The position numbers and the translations under genes are program-made. The notes under the pieces are model-generated. The model was not told where the DNA came from. It saw nothing but the letters and a program-made list of their open reading frames with translations, and did no database searches. A stretch of 64,000 nt of DNA from Tritrichomonas musculus (Eukaryota > Parabasalia > Tritrichomonadida > Tritrichomonadidae). The stretch is taken from positions 868,001-932,000 of the forward strand of contig JAPFFF010000005.1 in the NCBI GenBank assembly GCA_039105265.1, written 5' to 3'. Shown here in pieces: positions 9,312-19,679 of the stretch (its first letter is position 1; every line of letters begins with the position of its first letter).

Positions 9312-10646
9312 TCAACTGTTTCTTATTAAACTGCCATAAAATTCAACGGAACCTAAAACAAAGTAATGCCAATCTCCAGAATGCCAGTTTGGTCCTGTTT
9401 GCATAATTCGGATGTATCTGAATGGATTTGTGTTTTGTTTTTGAATATCAAATGTGTGAACAACATATTGTTCATTGAGATATGGACAGTCATCTTGTTT
9501 ATCAAGTGTTTCCCAGTTTGTTTGGTCGTTGGAGCCTTCAAGGATCCACGTTCTCGGATTATTTCCACCCTTCCCTTGGCCTGTCTTAATTAAATAGTTC
9601 TTTGGAATGATTTTTCTGTCTTTGAAATCAAAACAAATCCAAGAATTCTTTTCATTGTTCGTTTCAAAATATTTGCCTTTATGCTCATCTTCAAATAAAC
9701 AGACATTGTATGGTACACTACTATAATAAACTGATGAAGACGTGATGTTGATTGCATTCTCGATGTTACCGTTTGTTTCCTTTCGCAGGAAGTTGATGAT
9801 GCCGTCAAATTGGTTGTCGTGCTGGCAAGTGATTTCTTTTTCGGTGTTTAGAGTAGGAAATCCTTTGGAATAGCGACTCGTTAGAAGAGTGTCTTCTTCT
9901 CGAGGTGTCACTTTTCGAGAAAGCCGAGATGAGAGTTGAATCCAAATTTCAGTGTCAAGATCAAAAATGTCAAAATGGTCAATGAATTTCAGAATTGTTT
10001 CTTCATCAACAAGTGGGAAAAAAACGTATTTGTAAAGATTCCCATACGATGAATCTGATTGATACAGTTCATTCAAAATGTTCAAAAGCTGATTTTCATC
10101 ACGAAGTTTGAGATCACTGCGGCTCACAATCTGATCAATCGTGTCAATTCTCAGTTCTCTTAATCGCTGTTCTTGATCTTCGTTAAGCTCATAAAAATGC
10201 GACGAGATGAATTCAAGTTCTTCATTGAAATATTCTTTGTAGAAATTTTGGTTCGTTTCGTGTAATTTAATTAAATCAACGATATTATTAATCGTGATTT
10301 TTGAATTACGGGGAAGTAAATTTAATGTAATATGATTGCTTTGAAGATCATTAAGAATTTCGGAGATAAATGCGAGTTCTTCTTTTGGAATCGTTTCTTG
10401 TGAAAAGTTGGCTAGTTGAAGAAAATGTTCAAAATGGCCTTTGTTACTTGTATTTATCCTATATGAATCAAATGTAGGATCATTCCTGTGCATTTGACTG
10501 ATTTTTGGTGATAAAAGATCGGCAATAACTTTCGTTGTTTGAAATTCTTCATCATTGACAATAAATGTGAAATCCTTAGTATAATTGCAAATAGGTACAT
10601 CCAATATTGCTGATGTTTGAAGTTGAAATGTTGTGATTTCGCTCAT
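9312..10646 (-). CDS. BTB-like / F5/8 type C domain protein (copy 1)
   Basis: 444 aa. BTB-like domain ~residues 20-120 (DFTFIVNDEEFQTTK, ADLLSPKISQMH), BACK-like helices ~130-260 (LEFISSHFYELNEDQ), F5/8C domain ~285-440 (WICFDFKDRKI, TWILEGSNDQTNWE, RYIRIMQTGPNW, VEFYGSL). No signal peptide or membrane span. It is about 96% identical to the intact gene at 26406-27740. Only two of sixteen differences fall before residue 306; the rest cluster in the F5/8C domain. It shares a 67-bp promoter region with the divergent gene at 10714. Function unknown; the architecture suggests an intracellular adaptor with a ligand-binding discoidin head. Confidence 0.87.
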   Translation of the reverse strand: MSEITTFQLQTSAILDVPICNYTKDFTFIVNDEEFQTTKVIADLLSPKISQMHRNDPTFDSYRINTSNKGHFEHFLQLANFSQETIPKEELAFISEILNDLQSNHITLNLLPRNSKITINNIVDLIKLHETNQNFYKEYFNEELEFISSHFYELNEDQEQRLRELRIDTIDQIVSRSDLKLRDENQLLNILNELYQSDSSYGNLYKYVFFPLVDEETILKFIDHFDIFDLDTEIWIQLSSRLSRKVTPREEDTLLTSRYSKGFPTLNTEKEITCQHDNQFDGIINFLRKETNGNIENAINITSSSVYYSSVPYNVCLFEDEHKGKYFETNNEKNSWICFDFKDRKIIPKNYLIKTGQGKGGNNPRTWILEGSNDQTNWETLDKQDDCPYLNEQYVVHTFDIQKQNTNPFRYIRIMQTGPNWHSGDWHYFVLGSVEFYGSLIRNS

Positions 10647-10699
10647 TTCTCAAAATATTTAAAAAATATGTCATATAAAAATATTTTTCATGTCACATT

Positions 10700-10704
10700 T
10701 CATT
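10700..10704 (+). promoter_or_regulatory. Initiator-like TCATT deciding the start at 10714
   Basis: TCATT with its A at 10702, 12 nt before ATG 10714. An in-frame ATG at 10690 lies upstream of this motif and so would probably be outside the mRNA. ATG 10714 also gives an N-terminus that aligns with the paralogue at 7848. Confidence 0.45.
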
Positions 10705-10713
10705 AATAATAAA

Positions 10714-12039
10714 ATGAGTAAAAGCAATATTATCCAATTCTCATTGAACAGTGAAGTTATAAAATATCTCCCATTCGACAAGTACGAAAAAGATTTCACA
10801 TTCATTGTTGATGACAAAGAATACAAGACGAGTCGTTTTGTTGCAGATATCTTATCCCCGACAATTCGAAACTTGCACCATACAGACGGTAGCATTGACA
10901 GCTTTACTATTTCAACCACCGATAAAAATTCCGATCACGATTTTACCGAAATATTGTCACTAGTGGCATTCGAAAGTGTTGAAGTTTCAGCAGACTCAGC
11001 GGATTACGCGAGGAGCCTCCTCTTCCTGCTTGGCAACGACGATGAAGTGACCAATCTGCATCAGAAAATCACAGGTGAAGTGACAGTGAGTAACGTCTTT
11101 GATGTTATGCGTGTTTTGCAAGCCAGATTTTGTAACCAGGCTGGCCTTCTTGGTTCAGTTTTGCGTTCTGAGATTGAATTCATATCTGGCCACTTTTATG
11201 AAATTGATATAGGTGAATTGAAAAAGTTTGGGAACGATATTATTTCAGAGGTTTTGAAAAGCAGTTGCCTGAAGATTGAGAGCGAGGACTCTCTTCTGGA
11301 CTTTTTGATTGAAATTTACAGTGGAGACAGGTCAGCGTCGTTTCTTTTTGATTACGTCGTCTTTGAGAATGTGAGTGATGAGAGTCTGATGCATTTCTAT
11401 GAATCATTTGACATTGATGACATCGACCATGAAGTGTGGAAGATGATTGTTGACCGCTCAATTAAGTCAAAAGTTAAACCAACAGATCAAAAATTTGAGA
11501 AACGATACTTTGATAAAAGCGTTAGCTCGTTTCTGTATGAGAAAGGTAAAGAATTCAAAGGAATTGTGAACCATTTAACCGAAAAAACAGGAGGGAACAT
11601 CCACAGCAACGGAACAATAAAAGTGACATCAAACAACTACAGCTCATCATGGGAGCCATGGAATCTTCTTGACTTTGACAAAGACAATGGTTACAGTCCA
11701 GGTGGAAACTGGGATGTTTACGTTTGCTATGATTTCAAAGAGAAAAAAGTCAAAATCACGAATTACTCAATCAATTCAATAAAAGGAAATAACGACGGCC
11801 ATCACCTGAAGAGCTGGGTTGTTGAGGTTTCAGACGACGGTAATAAATGGACGACGATTGATGAGCAGAAAGACAGCAAGAAATTGAAAGGCAAAAATCT
11901 TTCCGCAACCTTTGATGTTGAACCGAGTGACTATTCTCGTTATGTGAGACTTCGCAACACAGCAGAACCTTGGGGAGGCAATGATTTGTGGTTCAGCAGT
12001 CTTGAGTTTTATGGCTACCTTAAAGATGAATCGCAATAA
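10714..12039 (+). CDS. BTB-like / F5/8 type C domain protein
   Basis: 441 aa from ATG 10714 (MSKSNIIQFSLNSEV), chosen over ATG 10690 because an initiator-like TCATT lies between them and the paralogue begins at the matching point. BTB-like domain ~20-130 (DFTFIVDDKEYKTSR), BACK-like helices ~140-260 (IEFISGHFYEIDIGELKK), F5/8C domain ~285-435 (NLLDFDKDNGY, YVCYDFKEKKVK, SWVVEVSDDGNKW, YVRLRNTAEPWGG). It is clearly paralogous to 6541-7848 and the parent-type copy of the pseudogene at 24944-25714. No signal peptide or membrane segment is visible. Confidence 0.87.
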   Translation: MSKSNIIQFSLNSEVIKYLPFDKYEKDFTFIVDDKEYKTSRFVADILSPTIRNLHHTDGSIDSFTISTTDKNSDHDFTEILSLVAFESVEVSADSADYARSLLFLLGNDDEVTNLHQKITGEVTVSNVFDVMRVLQARFCNQAGLLGSVLRSEIEFISGHFYEIDIGELKKFGNDIISEVLKSSCLKIESEDSLLDFLIEIYSGDRSASFLFDYVVFENVSDESLMHFYESFDIDDIDHEVWKMIVDRSIKSKVKPTDQKFEKRYFDKSVSSFLYEKGKEFKGIVNHLTEKTGGNIHSNGTIKVTSNNYSSSWEPWNLLDFDKDNGYSPGGNWDVYVCYDFKEKKVKITNYSINSIKGNNDGHHLKSWVVEVSDDGNKWTTIDEQKDSKKLKGKNLSATFDVEPSDYSRYVRLRNTAEPWGGNDLWFSSLEFYGYLKDESQ

Positions 12040-12086
12040 ACATGAAAATAATAATCTTTTTTTTTTAAGAAATGATAAATAGCACA

Positions 12087-12112
12087 CTGTTATGGTGAAG
12101 TGACCATCACAG
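12087..12112. terminator. Short hairpin downstream of the gene ending at 12039
   Basis: CTGTTATGGT (12087-12096) pairs with ACCATCACAG (12103-12112) with one mismatch and a 6-nt loop, about 50 bases after the stop codon. It could be a 3'-end structure. Trichomonad 3' ends are normally set by a UAAA-type signal, so the role is uncertain. Confidence 0.25.
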
Positions 12113-12126
12113 TATTCAAAAAATAA

Positions 12127-12208
12127 AACTTTTTGATAAATGTAATAAGAACTTTTTAATAAATGTAATAAGAACTTTTTAATAAAAGTAATAAGAACTT
12201 TTTGATAA
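12127..12208. repeat. Short tandem repeat, ~23-bp unit
   Basis: About 3.5 units of a 23-bp sequence built around AAGAACTTTTT followed by AATAAAWGTAAT. It lies between the BTB gene and the 45-bp array. Confidence 0.7.
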
Positions 12209-12259
12209 AAGATTTATAATTTTGGCGCCTTTTATATCCAAAATTGGAAAGGATTACTA

Positions 12260-12868
12260 AATACTCATTATCGATTATCTTAGATCTTTAAAAAAAATAT
12301 CCGAAATACTCAATAGTGATTATCTTAGATCTCTAAAGACGATTTACGAAATACTCAATGGCGATTATCCTAGATAATTAAATTCGAATTCCGAAATACT
12401 CAGTGGTGATCATCTTAGAACTGCAAAAGCGATTTCCTAGATACTCAATAACTATTGTTTTAAATCTTTAAAAAAGATTTACGAAATACTCAATCGTGAT
12501 TATCCTAAATCTTTGAAGACTATTTAGGAAATACTCAATATTGATTATCTCAGATCATTAAAAACGATTTCTGAAATACTCAATAGCGATTATCCTAGAT
12601 CTTTGAAGACGATTTCCAAAATACTCAATTACAATCATCTTAGAACTGTAAAAGCGATTTTCGAAATACTCAATATCGATTATCTTAGATCATTAAAAGC
12701 GATTCCCGAAATACTCAATAGCGATTATCCTAGATCTTTGAAGATGATTTCCGAAATACACTGTAGCGATCATCTTCTAACTGCAAAAGCGATTTCTAAA
12801 ATACTCAATAGCAATCATCTTAGATCTTTAAAAGCAATTTCTGAAATACTCAAAGGCGTTTATCTTTA
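12260..12868 (+). repeat. Degenerate 45-bp tandem array (~13 units; relic of a 15-residue repeat protein?)
   Basis: About thirteen diverged 45-bp units with core GAAATACTCAAT then GATTATCTTAGATC. In one frame each unit reads as a 15-residue, Leu/Ile-rich helical repeat (SLKAISEILNSDYLR type). The last six or so units stay open (12603-12869, 88 codons), while earlier units carry stops, for example after the third unit. The unit length is a multiple of three and changes are spread evenly. The best reading is a decayed repeat-protein gene or a minisatellite derived from one. No start, promoter motif or other domain is visible. Confidence 0.65.
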
Positions 12869-12869
12869 A

Positions 12870-14000
12870 ATGGTTAATTTTTACTATATCAATGAGATTA
12901 AAAGACCAAACATAATTTAAATGAATAAATTATTTATTAGATATTATTTTTATAAACATATGATGTTTTAATAGATTAAAAATAAAAATATTCAATTTTT
13001 TAATATTTTACTTAAATTGTGAGAGATCTAACAATTTTTGATAATGTTATCAAAATAGGGCTCTATAAATATTATAAGATATCTTACAATATTGCAAGAT
13101 ATTTTAAAAAATATTTGTCAAATCTTAAAAATTAAATAAATGCGAATAATTTATTATATTTTTTAATATACAGTAACTTATTTTCAGAATTATTTAAATG
13201 AAATATTTTAAAACATCAATTAATTATTCCATTTATCTTGTTTTGTACAAAATTAAATCCTTTTACTAAAATTTATTGGACTATATCTTAATAATTTAAT
13301 ATATTAAAAAAATAATTCATTTTAAAAGGACATGGGAACCGCTTAAAAAATTAATATTTTGCTTTAAAGAGCTTAATTTTTAGTAGAAGTAACTTTTATC
13401 CTGCTTTTTTGGAAATACATTACATATTAAAATTTAATCTAGTTTTAATCTGATCATAATGGCGCTTGTTGAAGATAATTTTTATTTTTTGCAGAATTAA
13501 TTTGTAAATAATAAATCTTTTTAATATGTCGGATTTGATTCATTCATGATAAGTAGAATAAAAAAGCCACTTTTCGTATCCTAAATCAATTTAATTCTTT
13601 TTTATGACTCTTTAAATGAGTTTTTTTGAATCATCACATCAATAATATGAAATGAATGCTATTTAATTATGTTTACAATTACATCATTAAACAATTCATT
13701 GAATGAGATTGAATATATTAAAAGAGAAAAGAATCAAATGTCAGTTTTTTTTAAATGAAAATTCAAAAAATATAGAAAAACAAAAAGAGATGACTGAAAT
13801 GTTAAATAGAATTTTATTCCAATGATATTATCATAAAATCACAGTTTTTATTTTTTACCATGATCTTCTATTTATGAATGCATAATTTGTGGTAATTATG
13901 GTCAATATTGACCTTGTATCGTACCATATAAGCTACATATGTTATTTACAAAAGTGATATGTTATAAAAAAAAAAAATTAATCAATTGTAGAAAAAAAAA
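12870..14000. other. AT-rich region without recognisable genes
   Basis: About 1.1 kb of AT-rich sequence on the 3' side of both the 45-bp array and the coiled-coil gene. No frame, repeat or RNA gene could be supported. Confidence 0.6.
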
Positions 14001-14037
14001 CATTTAAACAAATAAATAAAACAAAATAAATGAAAAA

Positions 14038-15420
14038 TCATTGGAAGAATTGAGTTGAAATGAGGTCAGGAAGTTCGTCATCAGCGATTGGCTCAGCAAA
14101 CTCAGCAATCGCCTTCCTCTGTGGCTCAACAATCTTCTTCGCTGTGATCTCTTCATCTGCGCCTTCAACATCGTCCAGTCTGGCAGGCGGGAACATGTAA
14201 GACTCGTCGATTTGGAAGGTCAAATTTCCAAGCTTGCTCATTAAGAATCTGAGTTCTTTCTTTCTTCCTTCAAACGTGTCAAAAACTTCATGGAATGACC
14301 TGTACTCGTCGGCGTGCTGCTCATCGAAAACGCCCAAAATTTCAACAACTGAATTGCAGAGTACGTTAACAGAATTTTCAAAGAAATTGTTTAAAACCGT
14401 TTCACGATCAATTTCAACTTTTTCTGTGCTCTCTTCTTTTTCCAATTTTTCAACTTTTTCTGAACTTTCAACTTTTTCAATACTCTCTGAATTTTGAGTG
14501 GATTCTTCTTCAGGCTTGATTTCACTCTGCTCTTCAATTATTCCACCCGTAAGCCTTTGATCGTACTTTTTGAGCTCTTCAACAAGATTCCTTATCATTT
14601 GATCGTTCTTGTTTATCTTTTTTATTGTTTCATCTGATTCTTGCTGAAGGAGATCACGCTCCATGTACTTTTGTTTGGTTAATTTCATTAGTTTGGAGTT
14701 CGCATCTGCAATATCACGGGCTTCCATAACCATATTTGAGTATTTTTTAATTTCTGAGTCAATATCCTTCATCATCTCAATTACTGTTCGTTCGAGGTTT
14801 TCTGAAGTCATTCCGCGGTTTTTGGCTTTTTCACGTTCTACACCATCCTTTAATTCTTTTTGTTGGCGTACATGGAGCATGTAAAACTCAGCAAGAGCTT
14901 GCGATGTTTGTTGACTCTGTTGAGCTTTTTCTCGTTTTAATGTTTGCTCTGCTTCTTCTATTTCTCGTTTAAGTTGAATTTCCATTGCTGCAACAGTTGC
15001 TAGGGCATCCCTTCTTTGTTTATTTGCTTTTAAAGTATTGGATAATTGAGTGAGTTCAAGATCATGCGACTGTTTTAATTGATCTTGCTCTGCTTGTAGT
15101 TTTGTAATTAAATCTTCTCGTTCTTTTCGTGTTTCTTTTAGTTTGTTCTGATAAAATTTTAATTTTTGTTCTTTATCTCGGATTTTAAGAGTTAAATAGC
15201 GTTTAACTTCATCAAACTCAAGCTGATGCTTTTCATCTTTTCTTTCTTCTTTCCGACGGGCATCAATAGCTTCATGCATTTCAAGTAAATCTCTGGAATA
15301 ATCTTTTATTTCATCTTCTCCAATTTTTTCAAGCATATCTTTTTCAAATTGGGTACATTTAGCTGGGATTAAGCCTTTCTTCCCATAAGGAATTGAGTTA
15401 ATAGCAGCTTTTGCAGGCAT
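14038..15420 (-). CDS. Coiled-coil protein, possibly basal-body/flagellum associated
   Basis: 460 aa. Almost continuous coiled coil from ~40 to ~290 (charged Lys/Glu/Gln heptads). An acidic Glu/Lys/Ser linker follows (~295-340, repeated EKVE-type units), then a helical C-terminal segment (~345-445) with an FPPARLDD motif. No membrane span or signal peptide. The conserved N-terminal block and long central coil are reminiscent of eukaryotic axoneme or basal-body coiled-coil proteins (BBOF1/DUF4515-like), but coiled coils make such resemblance weak. Codons are GC-richer than the flanks, like the deaminase, suggesting a conserved, well-expressed gene. A 63-bp copy of its 3' end lies at 9105-9167. 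Confidence 0.75.
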   Translation of the reverse strand: MPAKAAINSIPYGKKGLIPAKCTQFEKDMLEKIGEDEIKDYSRDLLEMHEAIDARRKEERKDEKHQLEFDEVKRYLTLKIRDKEQKLKFYQNKLKETRKEREDLITKLQAEQDQLKQSHDLELTQLSNTLKANKQRRDALATVAAMEIQLKREIEEAEQTLKREKAQQSQQTSQALAEFYMLHVRQQKELKDGVEREKAKNRGMTSENLERTVIEMMKDIDSEIKKYSNMVMEARDIADANSKLMKLTKQKYMERDLLQQESDETIKKINKNDQMIRNLVEELKKYDQRLTGGIIEEQSEIKPEEESTQNSESIEKVESSEKVEKLEKEESTEKVEIDRETVLNNFFENSVNVLCNSVVEILGVFDEQHADEYRSFHEVFDTFEGRKKELRFLMSKLGNLTFQIDESYMFPPARLDDVEGADEEITAKKIVEPQRKAIAEFAEPIADDELPDLISTQFFQ

Positions 15421-17493
15421 AGAAAAATATAACGAGAAAAATTGAATTGATATCTAATACACTATATTCTGTCTTTTTTAATAGTTTTTGCTTATTTAAA
15501 TTTATTTTATATTACAATTTATCAATTTTTTGATATATATATAAGATAATTTTTTATATTTTTATTATAAAAGCTTAATATAATTTAATAAAATAAAAAA
15601 TCTAATTATATAGAATTATTTTCTATATGATTGTGAATTTTTATTTTGTTTAAAATATGATTATATAAACAAAATTTTGACAAAATAAAAAAATTAATGT
15701 ATATTCATGTTTTATGTCAAATATTAAATTTAAAAATAAAAATTAAAAAAAAAAATTAAATTTCTGAATTATTTGTAGACTTGTTATTTGATATCACTTA
15801 TCAGGTTTGGCACTTTTTTTAACTCAGATAATCGATAATAAAATGTTATCGATTGGAACTTTTAATTGATGAATTCGATTATCATATATGAAATGTGATA
15901 CAAAAAAAAAAAAAAAAAAAAAAAAAAAAACATTCTTTTGATATCGAATCTTGATTAATCGAAATTAATACCGGAAAAAAACATTAAAAATAGTATTTTA
16001 ATGGCATAAAATTAATATATTCTAACTTATTATTAGACTTCACTTTTTGTACCAACCTTGTTCTACAAAGAACGATAGAAAAAATACAAGGTTTGTACAA
16101 TGTATTTTTTATTGAAAATATTGAATACATAAAATAATCATATCTCTGAAAAAAGATAATATACTAAATAATTTTTTGTGAATAAATAAATTAGAAATTA
16201 AATTATTTTATAAAATCATTTTTGTAAAAGTAAAATGCAATTTTTAAAAATCATTTTTTGTAAAGGTGAAATGATTGACCATTTTATAAAAAGCATATAA
16301 TCACTCTGTGAGCCAACCAATTCACATTACTCGAGATTTCTAGATTATTTACTATTATAATATTGTTTTATAAACTTTTAATTTCATTTTAACATATAAA
16401 ACCAATACTAAAAAGCGATTATATAAAATATAAACTTAAGGAGGTAGTTTTCAAATTCAATACTATAATTCAATGAGTTCTCACAAAAATAAATATAAGG
16501 AAAAGATTGATAAAAATTATTAAAATAGCAGGTTTATAATGATATATTGTTAAAATTATTAAAAAGTGAATCATTTTCTATCTCCTTTATAAAATAAAAT
16601 CAAAATGATAATAATATGAAAATATTTAGATTTTTTTTTCTGCCATTAACTGGGTATTTAAGGCAAAAAGAGTCATAATAATATATAAATTTGGTTTTAC
16701 TAATATTTTAACTACTTTTTTTTGGTAAATGTATGACATTTTTTTGGATAAGATTTGAATCATATCGATTCCAAAATTTAAAAAATTACTTAAAACCATT
16801 TTAAAAGCCTATGGTATGAATTGAAAAAAATGATGATAATTATATCAAAAAAATATTATTTCAAAAAAGAATTTTATTGTTAAATTTGCTTTTAATTTAA
16901 AGCAAGGAAATTATGCTATTAATTATTTTTTTTTAATATTTATTCGTTCCACGTTTTTTGAAAAAAAGCAATAAAAGAAAAGGTATTTTAATTTAATTAA
17001 TATTTCAATAAAATGGGTTAATTATGTAGATATTTTTTATAATCTTATTTTTAAAAAATTTCAATTTTTTACCATAGAAACAAAGAAAAGAAAAAACCCT
17101 TTTTTTTTATTTTGATCGTTAAGGACACATATCAAGGTCATTTAACTTTTTCATAGTATATTACCATTGAAACTTCAATTCTATGAGTTTTATCAATATT
17201 GAATGGTTTACGAAAAAATAGGAGACTACCGCCTTAAGTGCCTCAAAATTTTAATTTTATCTGTTCATTGATTTTTTTAATAAAATTTAATTTGAAAACT
17301 TGATATTTTTACCAAAAAAATGCAAATACAACAACCAAAATAGGGATTAAAGAATATAAACGTTAAAAAGTTACGTTAAGAAATTTGTGATGTGAAAAAA
17401 GTAAAGGCTACTTATTATGTAAAATAATCAGCTTTTATTAAATTTTATAACGGATATGTGAAGTAAACAGTTAAAAAAGTTTACAAAATTTTA
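15421..17493. other. AT-rich repeat-bearing intergenic region
   Basis: No gene seen in about 2 kb. It contains a 29-A run (15902-15930), an imperfect inverted repeat 16047-16061/16086-16100 (TTGTACCAACCTTGT, one mismatch, 24-nt loop), and a pair of inverted ACTTAAGG-type sequences near 16439 and 17237 that could be the ends of a small element. Confidence 0.5.
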
Positions 17494-17631
17494 ATACGTT
17501 AAAAAATTTTCAATATTGATAATCGATCTTTTATTTTTATTCATTATTGATATCAGAGATAAATTTTTTGATTTGATATTGATATCAGAAAAATGGATCA
17601 ATTATCGATATCGAAAATCGAGACTTAACAT
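17494..17631. repeat. Dispersed ~135-bp repeat, copy A
   Basis: About 95% identical to the reverse complement of 50148-50282, with abrupt loss of similarity on both sides. It is rich in GATATC and TTGATA palindromic words. Probably a short non-autonomous element. Confidence 0.85.
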
Positions 17632-17747
17632 GCCTAATTATTTGACCGACAAATCTTTGGAGTTAGATATAGTAGTGGGTGTTTCACACCACACTACACA
17701 CATGAAACTTACACTTTTGGTCTATTTTAATAACGAAAACGACAAGA

Positions 17748-18345
17748 TGACAAACAAATCACAAGCTGAAGAACAATTTGTGGATGAAGATGAATTGGCT
17801 TATGAATTGGACAAATATGTGATGAAAGATGAATTGCCAACAGTTGATTTAACACCATATGCATTGAAGAGTGATATTATCAATAAATATCAAACAAAAA
17901 TTGATATTGAGATTCTTGGAACATTAAGAACTGGATTTTCATTTAAAAAAATTTCAATAGATGATTTAAAACAAGGTTTTTATTTCAGTTTTTATGATAC
18001 AACCGATTCCTCACTAACATTGAAGTCAAATAAATATTCATTGGTAAGTAGTGATGGTGTTTGTATATTTCTCAGTGATGATGAAATGTTAAGAATTGTA
18101 TTCACTTCAGCAAGTACAAATACATATACGATGACTGTTTATAACATTCCAGCTGGTAATTAAAGATATAGCCAAATAAAAAGGCAAGATTGGTATATTG
18201 GTTCTGAAGTACAACAATATGATTCAACAAATATATTTTGTAAAGAGATTATTGATGAAAATTTTGCATTGAAATCAGAAATTGAAGAATTGAAATTAAT
18301 ATTAGCATCATTAACTGCTCGAATTGAAGCATTAGAACCATAAAA
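17748..18345 (+). pseudogene. Maverick/Polinton part: fibre or coiled structural protein region
   Basis: Plus-strand coding-like sequence with DELP-x-VDLTPYALKSDI-type repeats as found in trichomonad Maverick fibre-like proteins, followed by a leucine-heptad coiled coil. Part of the fossil element; broken. Confidence 0.5.
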
Positions 18346-18539
18346 TTCCAACATTACCTGAATTCTACCAAGGATTTAAATATCGTGAGATGAATGAAGA
18401 CAAAGATTATTTTATCGCGTTGAGAAGGTCTAATAGAAAGGTATTTGATATATATATTACACCATTTGCTAACGAATCAAGCACATATATACCATATGTT
18501 GAAAAATATTCAAAAACATAAAAATAACAATTAATGAAA

Positions 18540-19630
18540 TCATTAGTGATTTATTTTTGAAAATGGTTTTCAATTAATGTTTTTAATTCATTAGCTATTG
18601 ATTTGTTGATGATAATATTAAAATAATTTATTTTATAATCTTTACCACGAAAATTATCAATAACAATTTTTTTAATTTCACGTGTTGGTCGTATGTCATC
18701 AGCGATATCAAAATTATAATACCAACATTCATCATTTTTTTTTGAAATGTTTGTGAACTTGACGAAAATTATTTTTATGTCTTCGAACTAAAAGAAGTTT
18801 CATATGCTCATCATCAATTGATTCTTGTCAAATAAAAATTTTATAGTTGTTAGATGTTGCCATGTCAATTTATGACAAAAATAAAAAATTATATAATTAA
18901 TGAATTAATTTATTTTTGATATTTCTTAACAACACTATCATAAACCTTTTCTATTGTTTCGAATGGACCATCAAAATATTCATCACCATATGAATTTTTT
19001 TCAATTTGTTTTCTACAACTAGTTTATTTAATTCAGCTAATAAACATTTTTCAGCTTTGAGACTATTATTAACAAATTCACATCTTAGTTGTGTTGCTCC
19101 TCCATCTTGCTTTTTGTATGTTGCCAATCTACTTGTCATTTTGAATGTTTACCTGTTTTGTATATTGTGGTGTCTTTATGTTTGTTTAATTGGACAAGGT
19201 AAATATAACCTTCAGGTTTTCTATTTGCATATGATGTACTACGATTACCACATTTAGTGATGTTATATCCAAAGTCTGGCAACTCTCTTGATAATTTAGC
19301 AATAGAATATTTCAAACCAGTTTCTGCCAATAAATGTTTTTGAATATCTTTCAAATCTATTCTATCAGCCCAATCATAGAGTTTCATGAATTGCTCAGGT
19401 GTTTTGCAATCAAATTTATTTTTGTATCGTTGGAGCTCTTGTTTTATTGAATCTAGTTGTTTTTGTAAGAATTGACATTGTTTAATTGGTTCCTTTTCTA
19501 TTTCATTATCATCGTTTTCATTCATTAACTCATTATTCAAACGTTCATTCTCTGCTCTCAATTCAATAATCATATCGATTAATTGTTTACGTGTTAAATG
19601 CTTGAATTCAGATGTTGACATTTGAGACAA
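18540..19630 (-). pseudogene. Maverick/Polinton part: small proteins incl. GIY-YIG/T5orf172-like
   Basis: Minus-strand coding-like sequence with an N-terminal coiled coil and a GYIYLVQL / YKTGKHSK region typical of T5orf172 or GIY-YIG-like domains. Part of the fossil element; broken. Confidence 0.5.
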
Positions 19631-19679
19631 AAATAAAAAAAAATAAATAAAAAATGAAACATGTAAAAAACAATCATTT

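Larger units (their letters stand above)
9205..12065. repeat. Segmental duplication, copy 1 (inverted partner at 24930-27865)
   Basis: This block holds the divergent pair 9312-10646 (minus) and 10714-12039 (plus). The same pair occurs in opposite orientation at 24930-27865. Similarity includes the 3' flanks of both genes and the short shared promoter region. Confidence 0.9.

Noticed and set aside
10671-10919. Minus-strand 82-codon frame over the start of the BTB gene (and its duplicate at 25516-25776)
   Set aside because: Antisense of a conserved domain; the duplicate persists only because the sense sequence is duplicated.
17516-17747. Upstream extension of the fibre-like frame to an ATG at 17516
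   Set aside because: This part is the dispersed repeat (17494-17631), so the longer N-terminus is fortuitous.
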